Shown piece after piece: positions 10,058 to 20,893 of a stretch of 64,000 nucleotides of DNA. Below the pieces are notes generated by a model. That model was not told where the DNA came from. It did not search any database and saw nothing but the letters and a program-made list of their open reading frames with translations. The translations under genes were made by a program, and so were the position numbers. The number at the start of each line of letters is the position of its first letter. Positions within the stretch are counted from its first letter, which is position 1. Origin of the DNA: Trichomonas vaginalis G3 (Eukaryota > Parabasalia > Trichomonadida > Trichomonadidae); NCBI RefSeq assembly GCF_026262505.1, contig NC_067203.1:5208001-5272000 (forward strand), written 5' to 3'.

Positions 10058-10474
10058 TAGAACATTTCTGGGTCAATGTCAATGTTCTCTTCCTCTTTAG
10101 GAGCAAACACTGGCTTAGACTCTAAAATCTTTTTACCCAACTTACCTTGAACTTCAACTATCTTAGACTCATAATATTCATAGTCGTCTGCTTTCTTTGG
10201 TTCATAGGTATAACAAGTTTGTATGCTTTACCTTCTTCGTTTTGAGAACTTTCTGTCAAAATTTTCTTTGACTGTCAACATACCTTCTATGTATAAGTCT
10301 TCAAAAGTTGCACCACTTTTTCTAACAACAGCAAACTTAACTGGTGCAATGTTCCAAATTTTGTCAAATGTAGACTTTTCAAAAATTGTAGAAGTAAACA
10401 TTCAAATATGCGAATGGAGCTAACTTATCTTTGACTTCTGTCATGTACTTATTTACTGAGATGAATTTTGCCAT
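10058..10474 (-). pseudogene. Unknown 139-aa protein, copy 1
   Basis: Counterpart of the open frame at 36,536-36,955 (shared end ENIDIDPEMF, shared DDYEYYESKIVEVQGKLGKK). It converges tail to tail with the 9,589 gene, with only ~16 bp between the stops. Broken. Confidence 0.55.
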
Positions 10475-10518
10475 CTTTTCTATCGGATAAAAAAAGATTT
10501 TTTTTAAAAAAAAACGTT

Positions 10519-11100
10519 TTAAAATGGTATGCCATATAGCTTCTTGAATTTGTTAAGAAATAGTCTAACGCATTTTCCATCTGTATCTCTAGCGTTTACA
10601 TGAGCACAGCCATCCTTAGTAAAATATACTTGTAATTTATAGTTTACGCCGGTATAAAGGTAGAAAGAGTCTTGTTCTTCGCTATAGTAGTAAAACTCAA
10701 ACGTATGCTTACCATAGTCTGTAATTTCAATTGCTTCATCTTCTAGTTCGTCGACAAATTCGAATACAATATCTCGAAATTTGCTTTTGTTCTTATTGTT
10801 TTCAGAACGAGTGACCCAACGCAAGTTTTCAAGTCTATTGTCGTTTCTTATATGGTTTATATGGTCTACAAAAGGTAAATTGTTAGGGTTCGGTATAAAA
10901 TGAGTTGCAATGACAACATGTTTAAAATAGTTTTTTCCACTCATACTCATCCTAGCATATCCGTTATTTTGCTCCCATCCGCTTAAAACTCTTTTTGTCT
11001 CTTTGTTTCTGACTTCAAATGACTCACAACAGTGAATTTCATATTTCTCATCTAACAAACAAGTTTCCCAACGGTCTTCTCCAACAAACTCAGCGTACAT
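10519..11100 (-). CDS. HNH endonuclease with NUMOD4-like N-terminus, copy b
   Basis: An open frame of 193 residues, ~90% identical by eye to the HNH protein at 2,678-3,262. It has the DRWETC start region, the HVVIATHFIPNPNNLPFVDH core and the NRLENLRWVT helix. It sits between the helicase gene and the 139-aa gene, and 35,910 occupies the same place in copy 2. The leader is the AT-rich motif of the replication/accessory class. Likely a DNA-cleaving homing-type nuclease; the target is unknown. Confidence 0.75.
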   Translation of the reverse strand: MYAEFVGEDRWETCLLDEKYEIHCCESFEVRNKETKRVLSGWEQNNGYARMSMSGKNYFKHVVIATHFIPNPNNLPFVDHINHIRNDNRLENLRWVTRSENNKNKSKFRDIVFEFVDELEDEAIEITDYGKHTFEFYYYSEEQDSFYLYTGVNYKLQVYFTKDGCAHVNARDTDGKCVRLFLNKFKKLYGIPF

Positions 11101-11136
11101 TTCAAATAAAATAAAAATATATATTTTTTATAAAAT

Positions 11137-12370
11137 TTACTCAGAAAAATTTTTCTTTGTATATACGCCGTTCTGAACATCTAAAAGACTTTTGACATTT
11201 GCCAAGAATGTTCGTTTAGAAGCTGCCATATAACCATATTCTTGACAATATTGTTTATACGAATCGTACAATGACCTTTCATCTAAACACTCAAAGTCAG
11301 TTTCATCTATGAACAGTTCATATACACTCTTGTTTGCTTCTAACAATGTTTGTCTCTCTTCGGTATATGGAATTTGTCTTGGATTGAACTTAGAAATATC
11401 TAATGTCATGAAATATGAGAACAAGTGGTTGTAAAAGTCAGATGTCAAAGTTTGCTAAGTCGTCAAAATATTCTGTATCTTGCATATGAGAATCTGACGT
11501 TCTGACAACTACATATCTTCTGTCAGAACTTTCTAACTTCATCGGAACAGCATTGTTTGAAACCATAATGAAGTTTGCAACATTTTCACAAACTCTTTGG
11601 TCTTTATATTTTCTTTCAACAACTCCAACTTTATCTGTTATAAGACTCTTCAAAGCATCTGAGTTCAAAACTTTTGTTGTATCTATACTTTGAAGTTCAT
11701 TGCAAACTATAAGTTTCATATTCTCTATTGAGGAGTTAAACTTGCCACAGATGTTTTCTAAGTTTGTCATATTCGGATTCGAATAGCCCTCTAATAGTTT
11801 GCATAAGATATCTGTAAAGAATGTGTTCTTACCAGTTCCTTGTTTTCCAATTATAATGAGAGCAGTTTCATTTTTAGCACTTGGATGTTGTAAGATGTTT
11901 GCAAACCAACATAAGATATACTCATAGACTCTTTCGTTTCCATTGCATATAATTTCTTTGACATGGTCTAACCAAGCTTCTATAATATTTTCTTTCCATT
12001 CTACTTGTTCATATTTATATCCAGTGAAGATAGAATAGAAGTTTGGAGAAGGTGTATAGAACTTTATACCTCGAACTGAAAAATCTTCTAACTTTGACAA
12101 TAAGATATCCCAAGCATCTAACATCTTCATTCCAACTTGTACAACTTTTATTTTCTTAAGTTTCTGTCTACATTCTTGTTCAGACACTATTGTTGCTCTT
12201 GGTTTGTTAAAGACAACATCCCATTCTTTCATGACATAACATTCTGGGGCAGAGTCGACATAAATGACTAAACGTTTCAAATTCTCGACTGCTTTGTTAT
12301 AGTCTCTAAATGGACACATATTTCTGAACGCTTGGAAGTCATAAAAATCTGAAACGTCTATTCTGTACAT
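11137..12370 (-). pseudogene. Superfamily-3 helicase, copy 1
   Basis: Near-identical to the open 411-residue helicase at 34,640-35,875, including the P-loop GKQGTGKNTFF and the FIMVSNN sensor segment. Broken, about one break. The near-identity between the two copies shows that element E spread recently. Confidence 0.75.
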
Positions 12371-12400
12371 TTTTTTATAAAAATAAAAAAAAATATTTTT

Positions 12401-13197
12401 TTATTCTTGAGCTATTTGTTGTTCTTGACTTTGTTGTTCTTGAGCTATTTGTTGTTGAAGTTGTTCTTGTAATACAATACTTTCACCAGTTGCATCTTCC
12501 AATTCGAAACTTTCTGCCGTCATTGACAAATACATAGGACATAAAAGTTTTACAGGAACAAAGTTTGCGTCAACTAATGTCAACGTTATACTTGCCAAAG
12601 TGTTTGAGTTCACTAAGGTTGAAAATTCTGCATTCGAATGAACAATAGGCAAACCAGCAGAGAAAGTATTGTTTATACGCATAAGTATCTTTTGGTCATA
12701 ATAGTTTCTGTCGACATTCGAATAACACTTTGAACCTAAGTTTGAAACAATATATAAGATTGGTGTGCTTAATGTCAATGGAATAGACATTCCTTGTATG
12801 ACACCTTTTCCTGTTATAGGAAACTGTTGGTAGTAAAAACCAGAAATAAGTTTTGTATTATAGCTCATATCGTTTATAGTAAACTCAGTCGGACATCCAA
12901 ACATAATGAAACCTGCTCTAGTTGCAGCACATGTTACACCCGTACTTAAAGTATTAAATAAGTCAACAAAACCTGTTGGTGGTATATCTGAGTAAGTATC
13001 TTCAAAGGAGTATTTTTTACCATTCACAACAATAAAGTCTTCTGGTGTCAAAAGAGCAAAACAGGCTTTAGTCGTCATTGTGTTTAAGGTTAGTTTTACA
13101 ATACCGTCCTTGAGGACTTTGTAAGTTTGTTGTTATAGAATTATATGACCCAGGGTTTTTAGTCGTAATAGTATATAACCATTATGTCTTCTGCCAT
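12401..13197 (-). pseudogene. Beta-rich virion-protein candidate (penton-like?), copy 1
   Basis: Counterpart of 33,815-34,608. A beta-rich protein (FVDLFNTLSTGVTC, SITLTLVDANFVPVKLLCPM) ends in a Gln/Glu-rich tail. Strand-rich patterning and its place between helicase and capsid genes suggest a minor capsid or penton-type role. No motif proves it. Broken, about one break. Confidence 0.5.
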
Positions 13198-13201
13198 TTA
13201 C

Positions 13202-13781
13202 TTAGCAAATAAATTTTAATGAAATGTTGTGGTCGTCAAATATTTTTATGACGTCTGGGAAACTATATTTTAAGTTCAACGTTTCACCTCCTTTCATAAC
13301 GTATATCTTGTCAATGACATTATATGAAACACCACAGCAAGCAATGTCGGGTTCTATTTCTTTGATGTTTATATCGTCTGCCTCTGTCAAAAGTTTCAAT
13401 AGTTCTTTCAAAACTTCATGAGGTGCAATGACATATGAGTTCACTTTTACAGGGTTGTGTTCGACCAAGTTTAACATTATACTTAAAGCTTGACAAATCT
13501 TCTCCTGAGTTTGAAGTTTGTCTTTCAGTTGTTGGTAGTCGTTTCGAATATCTGCAACAGAACTTAAGTCTCTGCTAACTTCAGGATATGTTGGTTGTTC
13601 TTTTACAGGAACAATTGTTATACATCTTCGTCTTCGTATGGTTTCCCACTTCAACATCTCTGTCTTTGACATTGACAACAACACTTTGACTGTTTGTTTG
13701 AGTTGGTGAATTTAACTTCACATCTGCCACCGCCATTAAACCTTTTGAAACACTCACGCTTCTATTTTTCGGAAATGACAT
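13202..13781 (-). pseudogene. Unknown virion-cluster protein, copy 1
   Basis: Counterpart of 33,234-33,810. It starts MSFPKNRSVSVSKGLMAVAD, has a central helical region (DYQQLKDKLQTQEKICQAL), and its C-terminal part contains DINIKEIEPDIACCGVSYNV. Broken, about one break. A virion-class upstream motif (TTTTTATTCTAAGTAAA) precedes the start. Confidence 0.5.
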
Positions 13782-13799
13782 TTTACTTAGAATAAAAAG

Positions 13800-14113
13800 A
13801 TGGACGTATTCGAGTATCTCTTCGAATTGAAGCAGAACAAAGTTTACACACACAAAACAATACAAATACATTGACAGAATAGTTCTTTATACAAACAATG
13901 GTAAATGTTATAGAATAGCAGTCTTTGCTGAACCAAAATATTTTCATAAAGCAAAGAAAGTTGGTATAACTGAAATGGTGAAAGTTCTTGAAGCAGACAA
14001 AAATATAACTTCAAAACTTACAGATATTTCTAAAGGTAAGTTTATCTTACAATATTATGTCAAAACTGGCGTACTGTCAATATTTGACGGAGAGAAGTCA
14101 GTTCAAGAACAAC
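13800..14113 (+). pseudogene. Small ~100-aa protein, copy 1
   Basis: A small gene running against the capsid cluster and starting MDVFEYLFELKQNKVYTHK. It diverges from the 13,781 gene (starts ~18 bp apart) and meets the capsid gene end on. Counterpart at 32,907-33,215. Unknown family. Broken. Confidence 0.45.
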
Positions 14114-15720
14114 TTACTGACCTGCTGCCAAAATCTGCTCGATGGAAGCTGTCGTTATGCCAATCTGAGGAGCCCCAGCAGGTTTCATCGAACGAATCTT
14201 CAAAAGAGCATCTTCCGTGAAAAGTGCTATTGGTTTTGTAAACTTCTTTGCTTTCAGTTCATCTGGACCGTCTCTGTCACCAGTATATTGTATTTGTACA
14301 GTACCAACAGTTGAAATACCACCCATAAAGTCTTCTGAGTCAGCAAATGGAATGCCAAGCCAAAAGTTTGAACGGTCTCCATTTGTATATTGAGTTTTTT
14401 GACCTCCTGTATGAGTCCATACTTTCACATATGGCATAATAGAACTTTGCATTTCAGGGTTAATGGTTGTTGTGAAGTTGTTGTTAAAGTTCATAGCATC
14501 TAATGTCAAGTTGTATGACCTCATATCCTCAACTGTAGAATATTCTTCTCTTGGATAATATTTGCCATCTATGTTTATATGGTATTTAATACCAGGGTTG
14601 TAGAAGCAAGAATAGTCATTTATAGTTCGTCTGAACAGTACAAACATAGTATCTGCATGTTTCATTGCAGTTGTTAAGGCAATATCTGTTCTTGCACCTG
14701 GGTCAGCACTTTGGTTTCCAACTTCACCTGCAAAGTCTTTGACAGATATTTGGTGTATAGGGAACATAAGTGGAACTGCAATATATTTGGCAGCTAAAGC
14801 ATTTGAAATATCTGGGTCCAACATATAGACTGCAAGTCTGCTTTCTATTCTTTGCATTCAAATTTTTCGCATGTGAACTTAACTGGGTCCCAAGCATCTC
14901 CAGCAGCATTGAAATAATAGTTTACTTCAGTGTTGAGGTTTGAGAAACCAAAGTCTAAGTCAACTTTGTCTTTGCAAAAGTCGGCGAATGACGTTTTATT
15001 TGTTCCCTCTACGTCTGTAATAGTGAATGGGTCTTGTGTTGGTGCAATGACTAAGTTATTTTTGCTTGGAGTAAGTTCAATAGAAATTTTTCCTGCCCAG
15101 TTTGGCAAGTATCTTAAAAACCTGAAGATGAGGAAAGATGACAAAGGAACTCTAAGTTTCAGTTTTACTTTGGTTACTGCTGCTGCAGTTTGTCCAGAAA
15201 GGTTAACATAAACTCCTGGAACGTTAGGGTCAAGTCTTCTTATTTTCTCAATAGTTGCATACTGGTCTGTTTGTTCTCTAGCTTGTGGTTGTACTGAGTT
15301 TCTCAAAGCGAACCATTCATAGTTTGCCCATGTTACTGTTTGAACTAAGTCAGAGTTAGAATATATCTTATATCCCATGAAAACTTCTGGAGCATATTGG
15401 TATCCGACATAGAAAATTCCATTGCAACCTTTCTTGTCAGACAACTTGGCAGAAGGTTTTATTTCAATGTCTTGTTCCACGTATAAGAAAGAGTTGTCAA
15501 TAGAAATTATATGAAACCTGTCGCAAGCAATATCTACTGTTGTTGAAGAACCTTCTCCAAACTCACCTACGTTTCCATAAGAAACAGCAGTTGTATATTC
15601 GTAAGTTCCAGGAACTATTTCTGACCTTCTAATGGCATTGTCGCATTCGTTATACCATTCGGAAACATTTCCATTCATAGCATCCAAAACTGTTGGCGTT
15701 ATATTCTGAGCGGCGTACAT
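14114..15720 (-). pseudogene. Probable double-jelly-roll major capsid protein, copy 1
   Basis: Spans ~530 codons, the usual size of Polinton/PLV capsid proteins. It starts MYAAQNITPTVLDAMNGNVS and contains PLSSFLIFRFLRYLPNWAGK followed by ISIELTPSKNNLVIAP. That Pro-Trp/Gly then strand pattern is typical of the link between the jelly rolls. Later parts have PINQ-like loop and Thr/Asn-rich strands and end ASIEQILAAGQ. Capsid identity is inferred from length, strand pattern, position beside the core gene and the packaging ATPase elsewhere in the element. Broken, one to two breaks. Confidence 0.65.
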
Positions 15721-15787
15721 TTCATATGAGTAAAAATATAGAATAGTTGGATTTATATGTCATAATAGAACCCACGTGGACCAAGCT

Positions 15788-18700
15788 TTACTTTCTTCCT
15801 GACTGAGTTTTTAACTCTTCTTTTTCCTTCATTGCCCTCTGCTTGAAGTTGTTGCATCTTTGCATTATGTTCATCTAGTATGTTGCAAATTTCCCATGTC
15901 CTTTTTGCCTTTTGGCTCTGGTCGCCATCTCAAGGTAACCTATAATCTAGAAAAGAGTTTGTCATAGTCTGTATTTGAGTCTTCGCGTATTGTTTGCATG
16001 ACTCTTTCCTGAGTTTTCCGGTTTTCAAGCTCTTCAAACAGTGCCTGTCCATATGGAATATGCTCGTTTTCCAAATATGTTTTTGTAGCCATTCTGGTTT
16101 TCTTTCCATGTTAACTATATTTTTTGTGAATGGGAAAGCTTTTACCAATCTTTCAGTCTTGCGTTTATTTCTGTAGTTGGTTTTTATTTTGTCAAGGAAC
16201 ATGTTTTTCAATACTAAATTTCATTTGGTACTGTCCATTTGAGTTTTCTTAAATATTCATTCTCGATTCATCGCCTGCAAAGTAAGTTTTTATGACATTT
16301 TGTAAACTTTCGTTTGCAAGGTCAATGTACAATAGGTTCTCTTCCTTCTCTCTCCTAACTCTCTAAACTCACCAAATATACATCTTTATGGTTCTGTGTA
16401 GTTCTTTGAGATAAATGTTCTAGAACGTCAGGTGTTATATTTCCTCAGCATGTTCATTTCATACTGGTCCAAAATATCTGCATGTTTCATATCTTTCAAT
16501 GGCATTAAAGCCGCGCTTAAAATACCAGCTATATTCGTTCACATTCAATTCCATTGCGTCTACAACTTCTTGGAATTGAGGTTGTAAGTTTATGAACCAC
16601 TATCCGGATTAGCTTTATGACCCATCTCATTGTAGTTCATAGTCTGCAGAAACAAAAGTAGGTTTGTTTCATCTTGGTTAGGTTCTGAATGAACTTTAAA
16701 ACAATGTTTTTCTATATGTTTTCTTGAAATTTAACTTTTTTTCACGCGTTCATCCCAAAAGATTGAACGTTAAATGCTCGTAAGTAAAAAGGGTTTTGTA
16801 TTTGTGTACATTTTCTTTCAGTACTTCCATTTATGCTGAATATTTTCATCTGGTGTTGGAGTCTTTTGTATGTCGGAAACATTTTTCGATATTCTTCTAC
16901 ATGTCAGCCGAATTTTTTTAGACTCTTGAAATATTCCATATTCTCCGCATACTCTTGTTGAGGGTCAAGATTTTTCGGCTGTTTCCAAATCTTCATCTAG
17001 TTCTGTGAAGTTAGTTTCCAAGGAGTGACTTGTTCGTTTCTTCAGGCTCTTCCTAGCTGTTGTTTTGCTGAACTATTTCTTCCATGTCTGGTTGTATCTG
17101 AACTATTTCTTCTGTGGAGTTTCTTGTACTCATCTGCTGGCATTTCATATATTCCGAGACCGTTTTTAACAATTTCCTTTACGTCATCCGCATTCATAAG
17201 CTTTTGTTCTTTCGTTCCGTCTTATTTTTACGCGTTTCATGACGAAAGTTGAATTGTCATTTAGCTCTGACATAAATATCTCGGAGTAATTCATCATGTC
17301 ATTTGGATGATATGCTATTAAATATATCCTTAGCGAGCTTGTATTTTCCAGGTTTGAGATTATATCCGTTTTGGTGCTGAGCCATAAAGCTAAATAGGTT
17401 CGGGTCAGTATTTCCATCCTTGAACTTTCCAATAGCTTCTTTATATCTGTCACTAAAGTCAATACTATCTGGGAAACCACACTCTTCTTTAAGCATTTTT
17501 AAGAATTCTTGGTTTCCTTGTTCTCTACTTCTTTTATGTCCTTGCTCTGTTTTGTGGTTGTTGTTGTGCAGGGTTTTGAACTGTTGGTTGTTGTGTTGGT
17601 TGTTGTGTTGTTGTTGTGTTGTTGTTTGTGTTGGTTGTTGTGTTGGTTGTTGTGTTGGTTGTTGTGTTGGTTTTGGTGCATGCCTGTGTCTGTGTCCATG
17701 TGACGATGTAAATGTTCTAGTAGTCCTGGTGCAGGTGCTTCTCTTGGAGGGTTTGGTGGTATATAAGTTCCACCAGCTGGCACATATGTTCCATCTGCAG
17801 CGTAATGTCCTATCTGACTTTTCGTTTTTAAGAAAGCATTTACTAGGTCTGTTTTGGTCTGTTGTAACTCTTTTTCTTGACTTTTCACAACAGTTGCTCT
17901 AACGGCGTCATAGGCACTTTGAACTGCCTGTCTCGTTGCTGCATCTGTTATTTTCGTCATATTTTGTGCTACTTCTTTTAACTCTTTGTCGAAACCTTCA
18001 GACTTCAGTTTCTTTCCAGATGAGAAATCGTTCACTTGTTTCACCTTACTATGAAGAGCTTCGAAGGCGTTCTTAAAGTCAGCATTCGTTAAAGCTTCAT
18101 TGAACTGTCTTCATCGCTTGTATTTTTGTCCTTATTGACCCTATAAGCTGGGCTGCTTTAGCGTTGGCTTGGGCATCTAACCAGTCATTGTTAGCTTTTA
18201 TTATATTCCGCGCTTTTCATTGCCTTTTGGCATGGCTGCGTCGTTATTTTTACTTTCTTGTGCTAAGTTTTCATACTGTACGGTTTGGTTTTGCAACTGT
18301 AAAAGTTTTTCTGCCTTTACATTTGCTTCAACTTCTTTTTTATACTCATCGCTATCCATATATGTCTTCATGGCTTTTTGTTTTATCTCTTCATCTTTCA
18401 GTATTTATATTGAGTAGTATGGTTTTTCAAATTTATAACATCTTGTTCCATTTTTGCTACTTCTGCTGCTTTTTCTGACACTTTTTTCGCATATTCCTCT
18501 GTACTTAGTTCTTTCAGTTGTTCTTCTTTCTTCTTTTTCTCTACGTTTAACTCATTTAGTTCTTTGTGTGTCTGTCATATTCTAGTTTCTTTTCGTTTTC
18601 ACTTATTTTGCTTCTGTATGTCTATGTTTGACTTTTTGACATCTGTTATTTGATTTTTGAGTGAACTCAAATTCATTTGACTTTGAGGGTTATAGGCTGT

Positions 18701-18934
18701 TCCGTCTGCAGCTCCACCATAGCCTGCCATTTTCGCTAAAAGTGCCGCTCTTAAACCTCCACTCTGTGCACCAACAACTCGGTTTAAAAGCATAGGATTG
18801 CTTGACATTTGTTGCAACATAGTGGGGTCATTCATAATTTGTTGTTGCAACTGTTGTTGTGGTGTCAGTTTTACTATTGGATGTTTCAATGCTCTCTTCC
18901 TCTTACGTATATTCTTACGTAGCTTACGTGGCAT
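15788..18934 (-). pseudogene. Long core-like protein, copy 1 (heavily decayed)
   Basis: Counterpart of the open 1,054-residue gene at 28,076-31,240, and clearly homologous along its whole length. It is heavily broken, with roughly fifteen or more breaks, far more than the flanking capsid and helicase genes. Either this gene lost its value first in this copy, or local sequence quality is poor. Confidence 0.75.
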
Positions 18935-18989
18935 TTTAAGTGAAGTAAAAAGCGGCTGTTGACAGATGGAACACATACTTTTTTCAGTA

Positions 18990-20097
18990 AAGACTTTGTC
19001 AAGACTTCTTCGTAAAGACTTTGTCAAGACTTCTTCGTAATGAGTGTAAATGACCAAAAAATAAAGTTTATGTTAGCATGTTAGATCTAACACGTTTTCT
19101 AACACGTTTTCTAACATCGTAGAAAACTCATGAAATTTACACCAAAAATATATTTTATGTTAGAATGTTAGATCTAACACCTTTTCTAACATGTTTTCTA
19201 ACATCGTAGAAAACTCATGAATTTCATCGTATATGTTTTGTCAAGTTCTTCTTCATCTAATTTCTCATGAACTTTCTTGTCTATGTTTTGTCAAGTTCTT
19301 CTTCATCTAATTTCTCATGAACTTTCTTGTCTATGTTTTGTCAAAACTTTCTTGTCTATGTTTTGTCGAAACATTTACGATGAAATCATGAATTTTCATG
19401 AAAATTCATGAAAATTCATGAGTTTTCTACGATGTTAGAAAACATGTTAGAAAAGGTGTTAGATCTAACATTCTAACATAAACATTATTTTTGGGTCATT
19501 TACGCTCATTACGAAGAAGTCTTGACAAAACATTTACGATGAAATCATGAAAATTCATGAAAATTCATGAAAATTCATGAGTTTTCTACGATGTTAGAAA
19601 ACATGTTAGAAAAGGTGTTAGATCTAACATTCTAACAAAACATTATTTTTGGGTCATTTACGCTCATTACGAAGAAGTCTTGACAAAACATTTACGAAGA
19701 AGTCTTGACAAAACATTTACGAAGAAATTCATGAGTTTTCTACTATGTTAGAAAACATGTTAGAAAAGGTGTTAGATCTAACATTCTAACATAAACATTA
19801 TTTTTGGGTCATTTACGCTCATTACGAAGAAGTCTTGACAAAACATTTACGAAGAAGTTTCGACAAAACATTTACGAAGAAGTCTTGACAAAACATTTAC
19901 GAAGAAGTCTTGACAAAACATTTACGAAGAAGTCTTGACAAAACATTTACGTTCATGTTTGACAAAACATTTACGAAGAAATTCATGAGTTTTCTACGAT
20001 GTTAGAAAACATGTTAGAAAAGGTGTTAGATCTAACATTCTAACATAAACATTATTTTTGGGTCATTTACGCTCATTACGAAGAAGTCTTGACAAAA
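18990..20097. repeat. Mosaic intergenic repeats at the inner end of element E copy 1
   Basis: About seven composite units carry the GTTAGATCTAAC dyad, TTATTTTTGGGTCATTTACG, several runs of ACGAAGAAGTCTTGACAAAA and CATGAAAATTCATG steps. No gene is visible. The equivalent stretch in copy 2 (27,846-28,060) is only ~215 bp, so unit number varies greatly between copies. Confidence 0.85.
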
Positions 20098-20285
20098 AAG
20101 TCAACGGCTGGTCGGCTGGGGTTCGGTCCTCCTCTTGGGTCTTGGGAAAAATTTCTTATGGGCTAGAGGGCAACGCGCTGGAAGCCTCCGAATAAAAACT
20201 TCATTTATACTAAACATCTTCAGGGCTAGAAGGCACGAAGTGCCTGGAAGCCCCACTGCCTTTTTTTTTTTTTTTTTTTTTTTTT
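20098..20285. repeat. Inner terminus of element E copy 1: hairpin motif plus T25
   Basis: A GC-richer segment with two copies of a motif of the type GGCTAGAAGGCACGAAGTGC followed by CTGGAAGCC (about 20,160-20,188 and 20,222-20,252). GGCAC and GTGCC in it can pair as a hairpin. It is followed by 25 T residues, and then the flank changes. The mirror arrangement starts copy 2 at 27,650. This marks the element end. Confidence 0.75.
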
Positions 20286-20893
20286 AATTATCGTTATTGT
20301 CTTTACCTTGAATCAATTTTTTGGAGCTGATTCGTTGACAAAATCCAAAAAATGATTCTACAAACAGAATATAAATATGATGTAGATCTATAATCTATGA
20401 TTGGATATGGGCCATGCCATATAAATTTTGGAATTAAAGCTAGCCTTAGTTTGGCCAGACCTTGGATCCTCAACCGACATCCTTAAATTATCGATAATTA
20501 AAGAAAAATAATTTAAGGATGTCGGTTGAGGGGCAATTTGAGACCCGACCATATCTGGGGGACATGTAAAATGACAAATATTTTGTAAACTTTCATAATC
20601 GTTAGCCAAAGAATATAAGTATTTGATTCAAAGAAAAAGTAATACCAAAATTATTTATGACTGCTAATATGCAAATAGAGGGACTTTTATATAAATGTCT
20701 AATGGATAAAAATATGAAAAATTATGGATAATTATAAGACAGCTAAGCTTCTAAACGATGCATATATATGAGTATCCAAGAAATTTAGTTAAAATCGAGA
20801 AATGATTTTTGAAAATCATAGCCTCATCTCCATTTTAATGAGTTAAATTATATTTTTATCAAAACATAAATATGAATGTCTAATAATACGCAT
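20286..20893. other. AT-rich host-like stretch with one long inverted repeat
   Basis: No gene is supported. It contains a 24-bp perfect inverted repeat, CCTCAACCGACATCCTTAAA onward, at 20,468-20,491 paired with 20,508-20,531 across a 16-bp spacer. This could be a relic of a palindromic insertion. Confidence 0.6.

Larger units (their letters stand above)
1..20285 (-). mobile_element. Element E, copy 1: Polinton-like virus-like element (fossil, cut by window start)
   Basis: About 20 kb with the same gene order as 27,650-46,640, in opposite orientation. Parts seen are a fibre tip, integrase, small virion proteins, HNH nucleases, KilA-N proteins, packaging ATPase, SF3 helicase, major capsid protein and a long core-like protein. 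The inner end is a terminal repeat closed by 25 T residues at 20,261-20,285. It is broken, with several tens of breaks, and most large genes are no longer open. It is young, because open parts such as the helicase are nearly identical to copy 2. No polymerase B is visible, but part of the element lies outside the window. Confidence 0.8.

Noticed and set aside
9762-10106. Phe/Leu-rich leftward frames opposite the Lys/Glu-rich protein (also 36,906-37,422)
   Set aside because: Antisense shadows of Lys/Glu codons. They change with the sense gene and have no leader motif.
17025-17902. Cys/Val/Leu-rich frames opposite the core-like gene of E copy 1
   Set aside because: Antisense reading of the Gln/Asn/His repeats. 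No equivalent is kept in copy 2.
1-20285. LTR retrotransposon or retrovirus
   Set aside because: An rve-type integrase is present, but no reverse transcriptase or long terminal direct repeats are seen. Packaging ATPase, SF3 helicase and capsid-like genes point to a Polinton-like DNA element.
20337-20540. Structured RNA gene around the 24-bp inverted repeat
   Set aside because: A single hairpin without promoter boxes or known RNA motifs. A relic of an insertion is equally likely.
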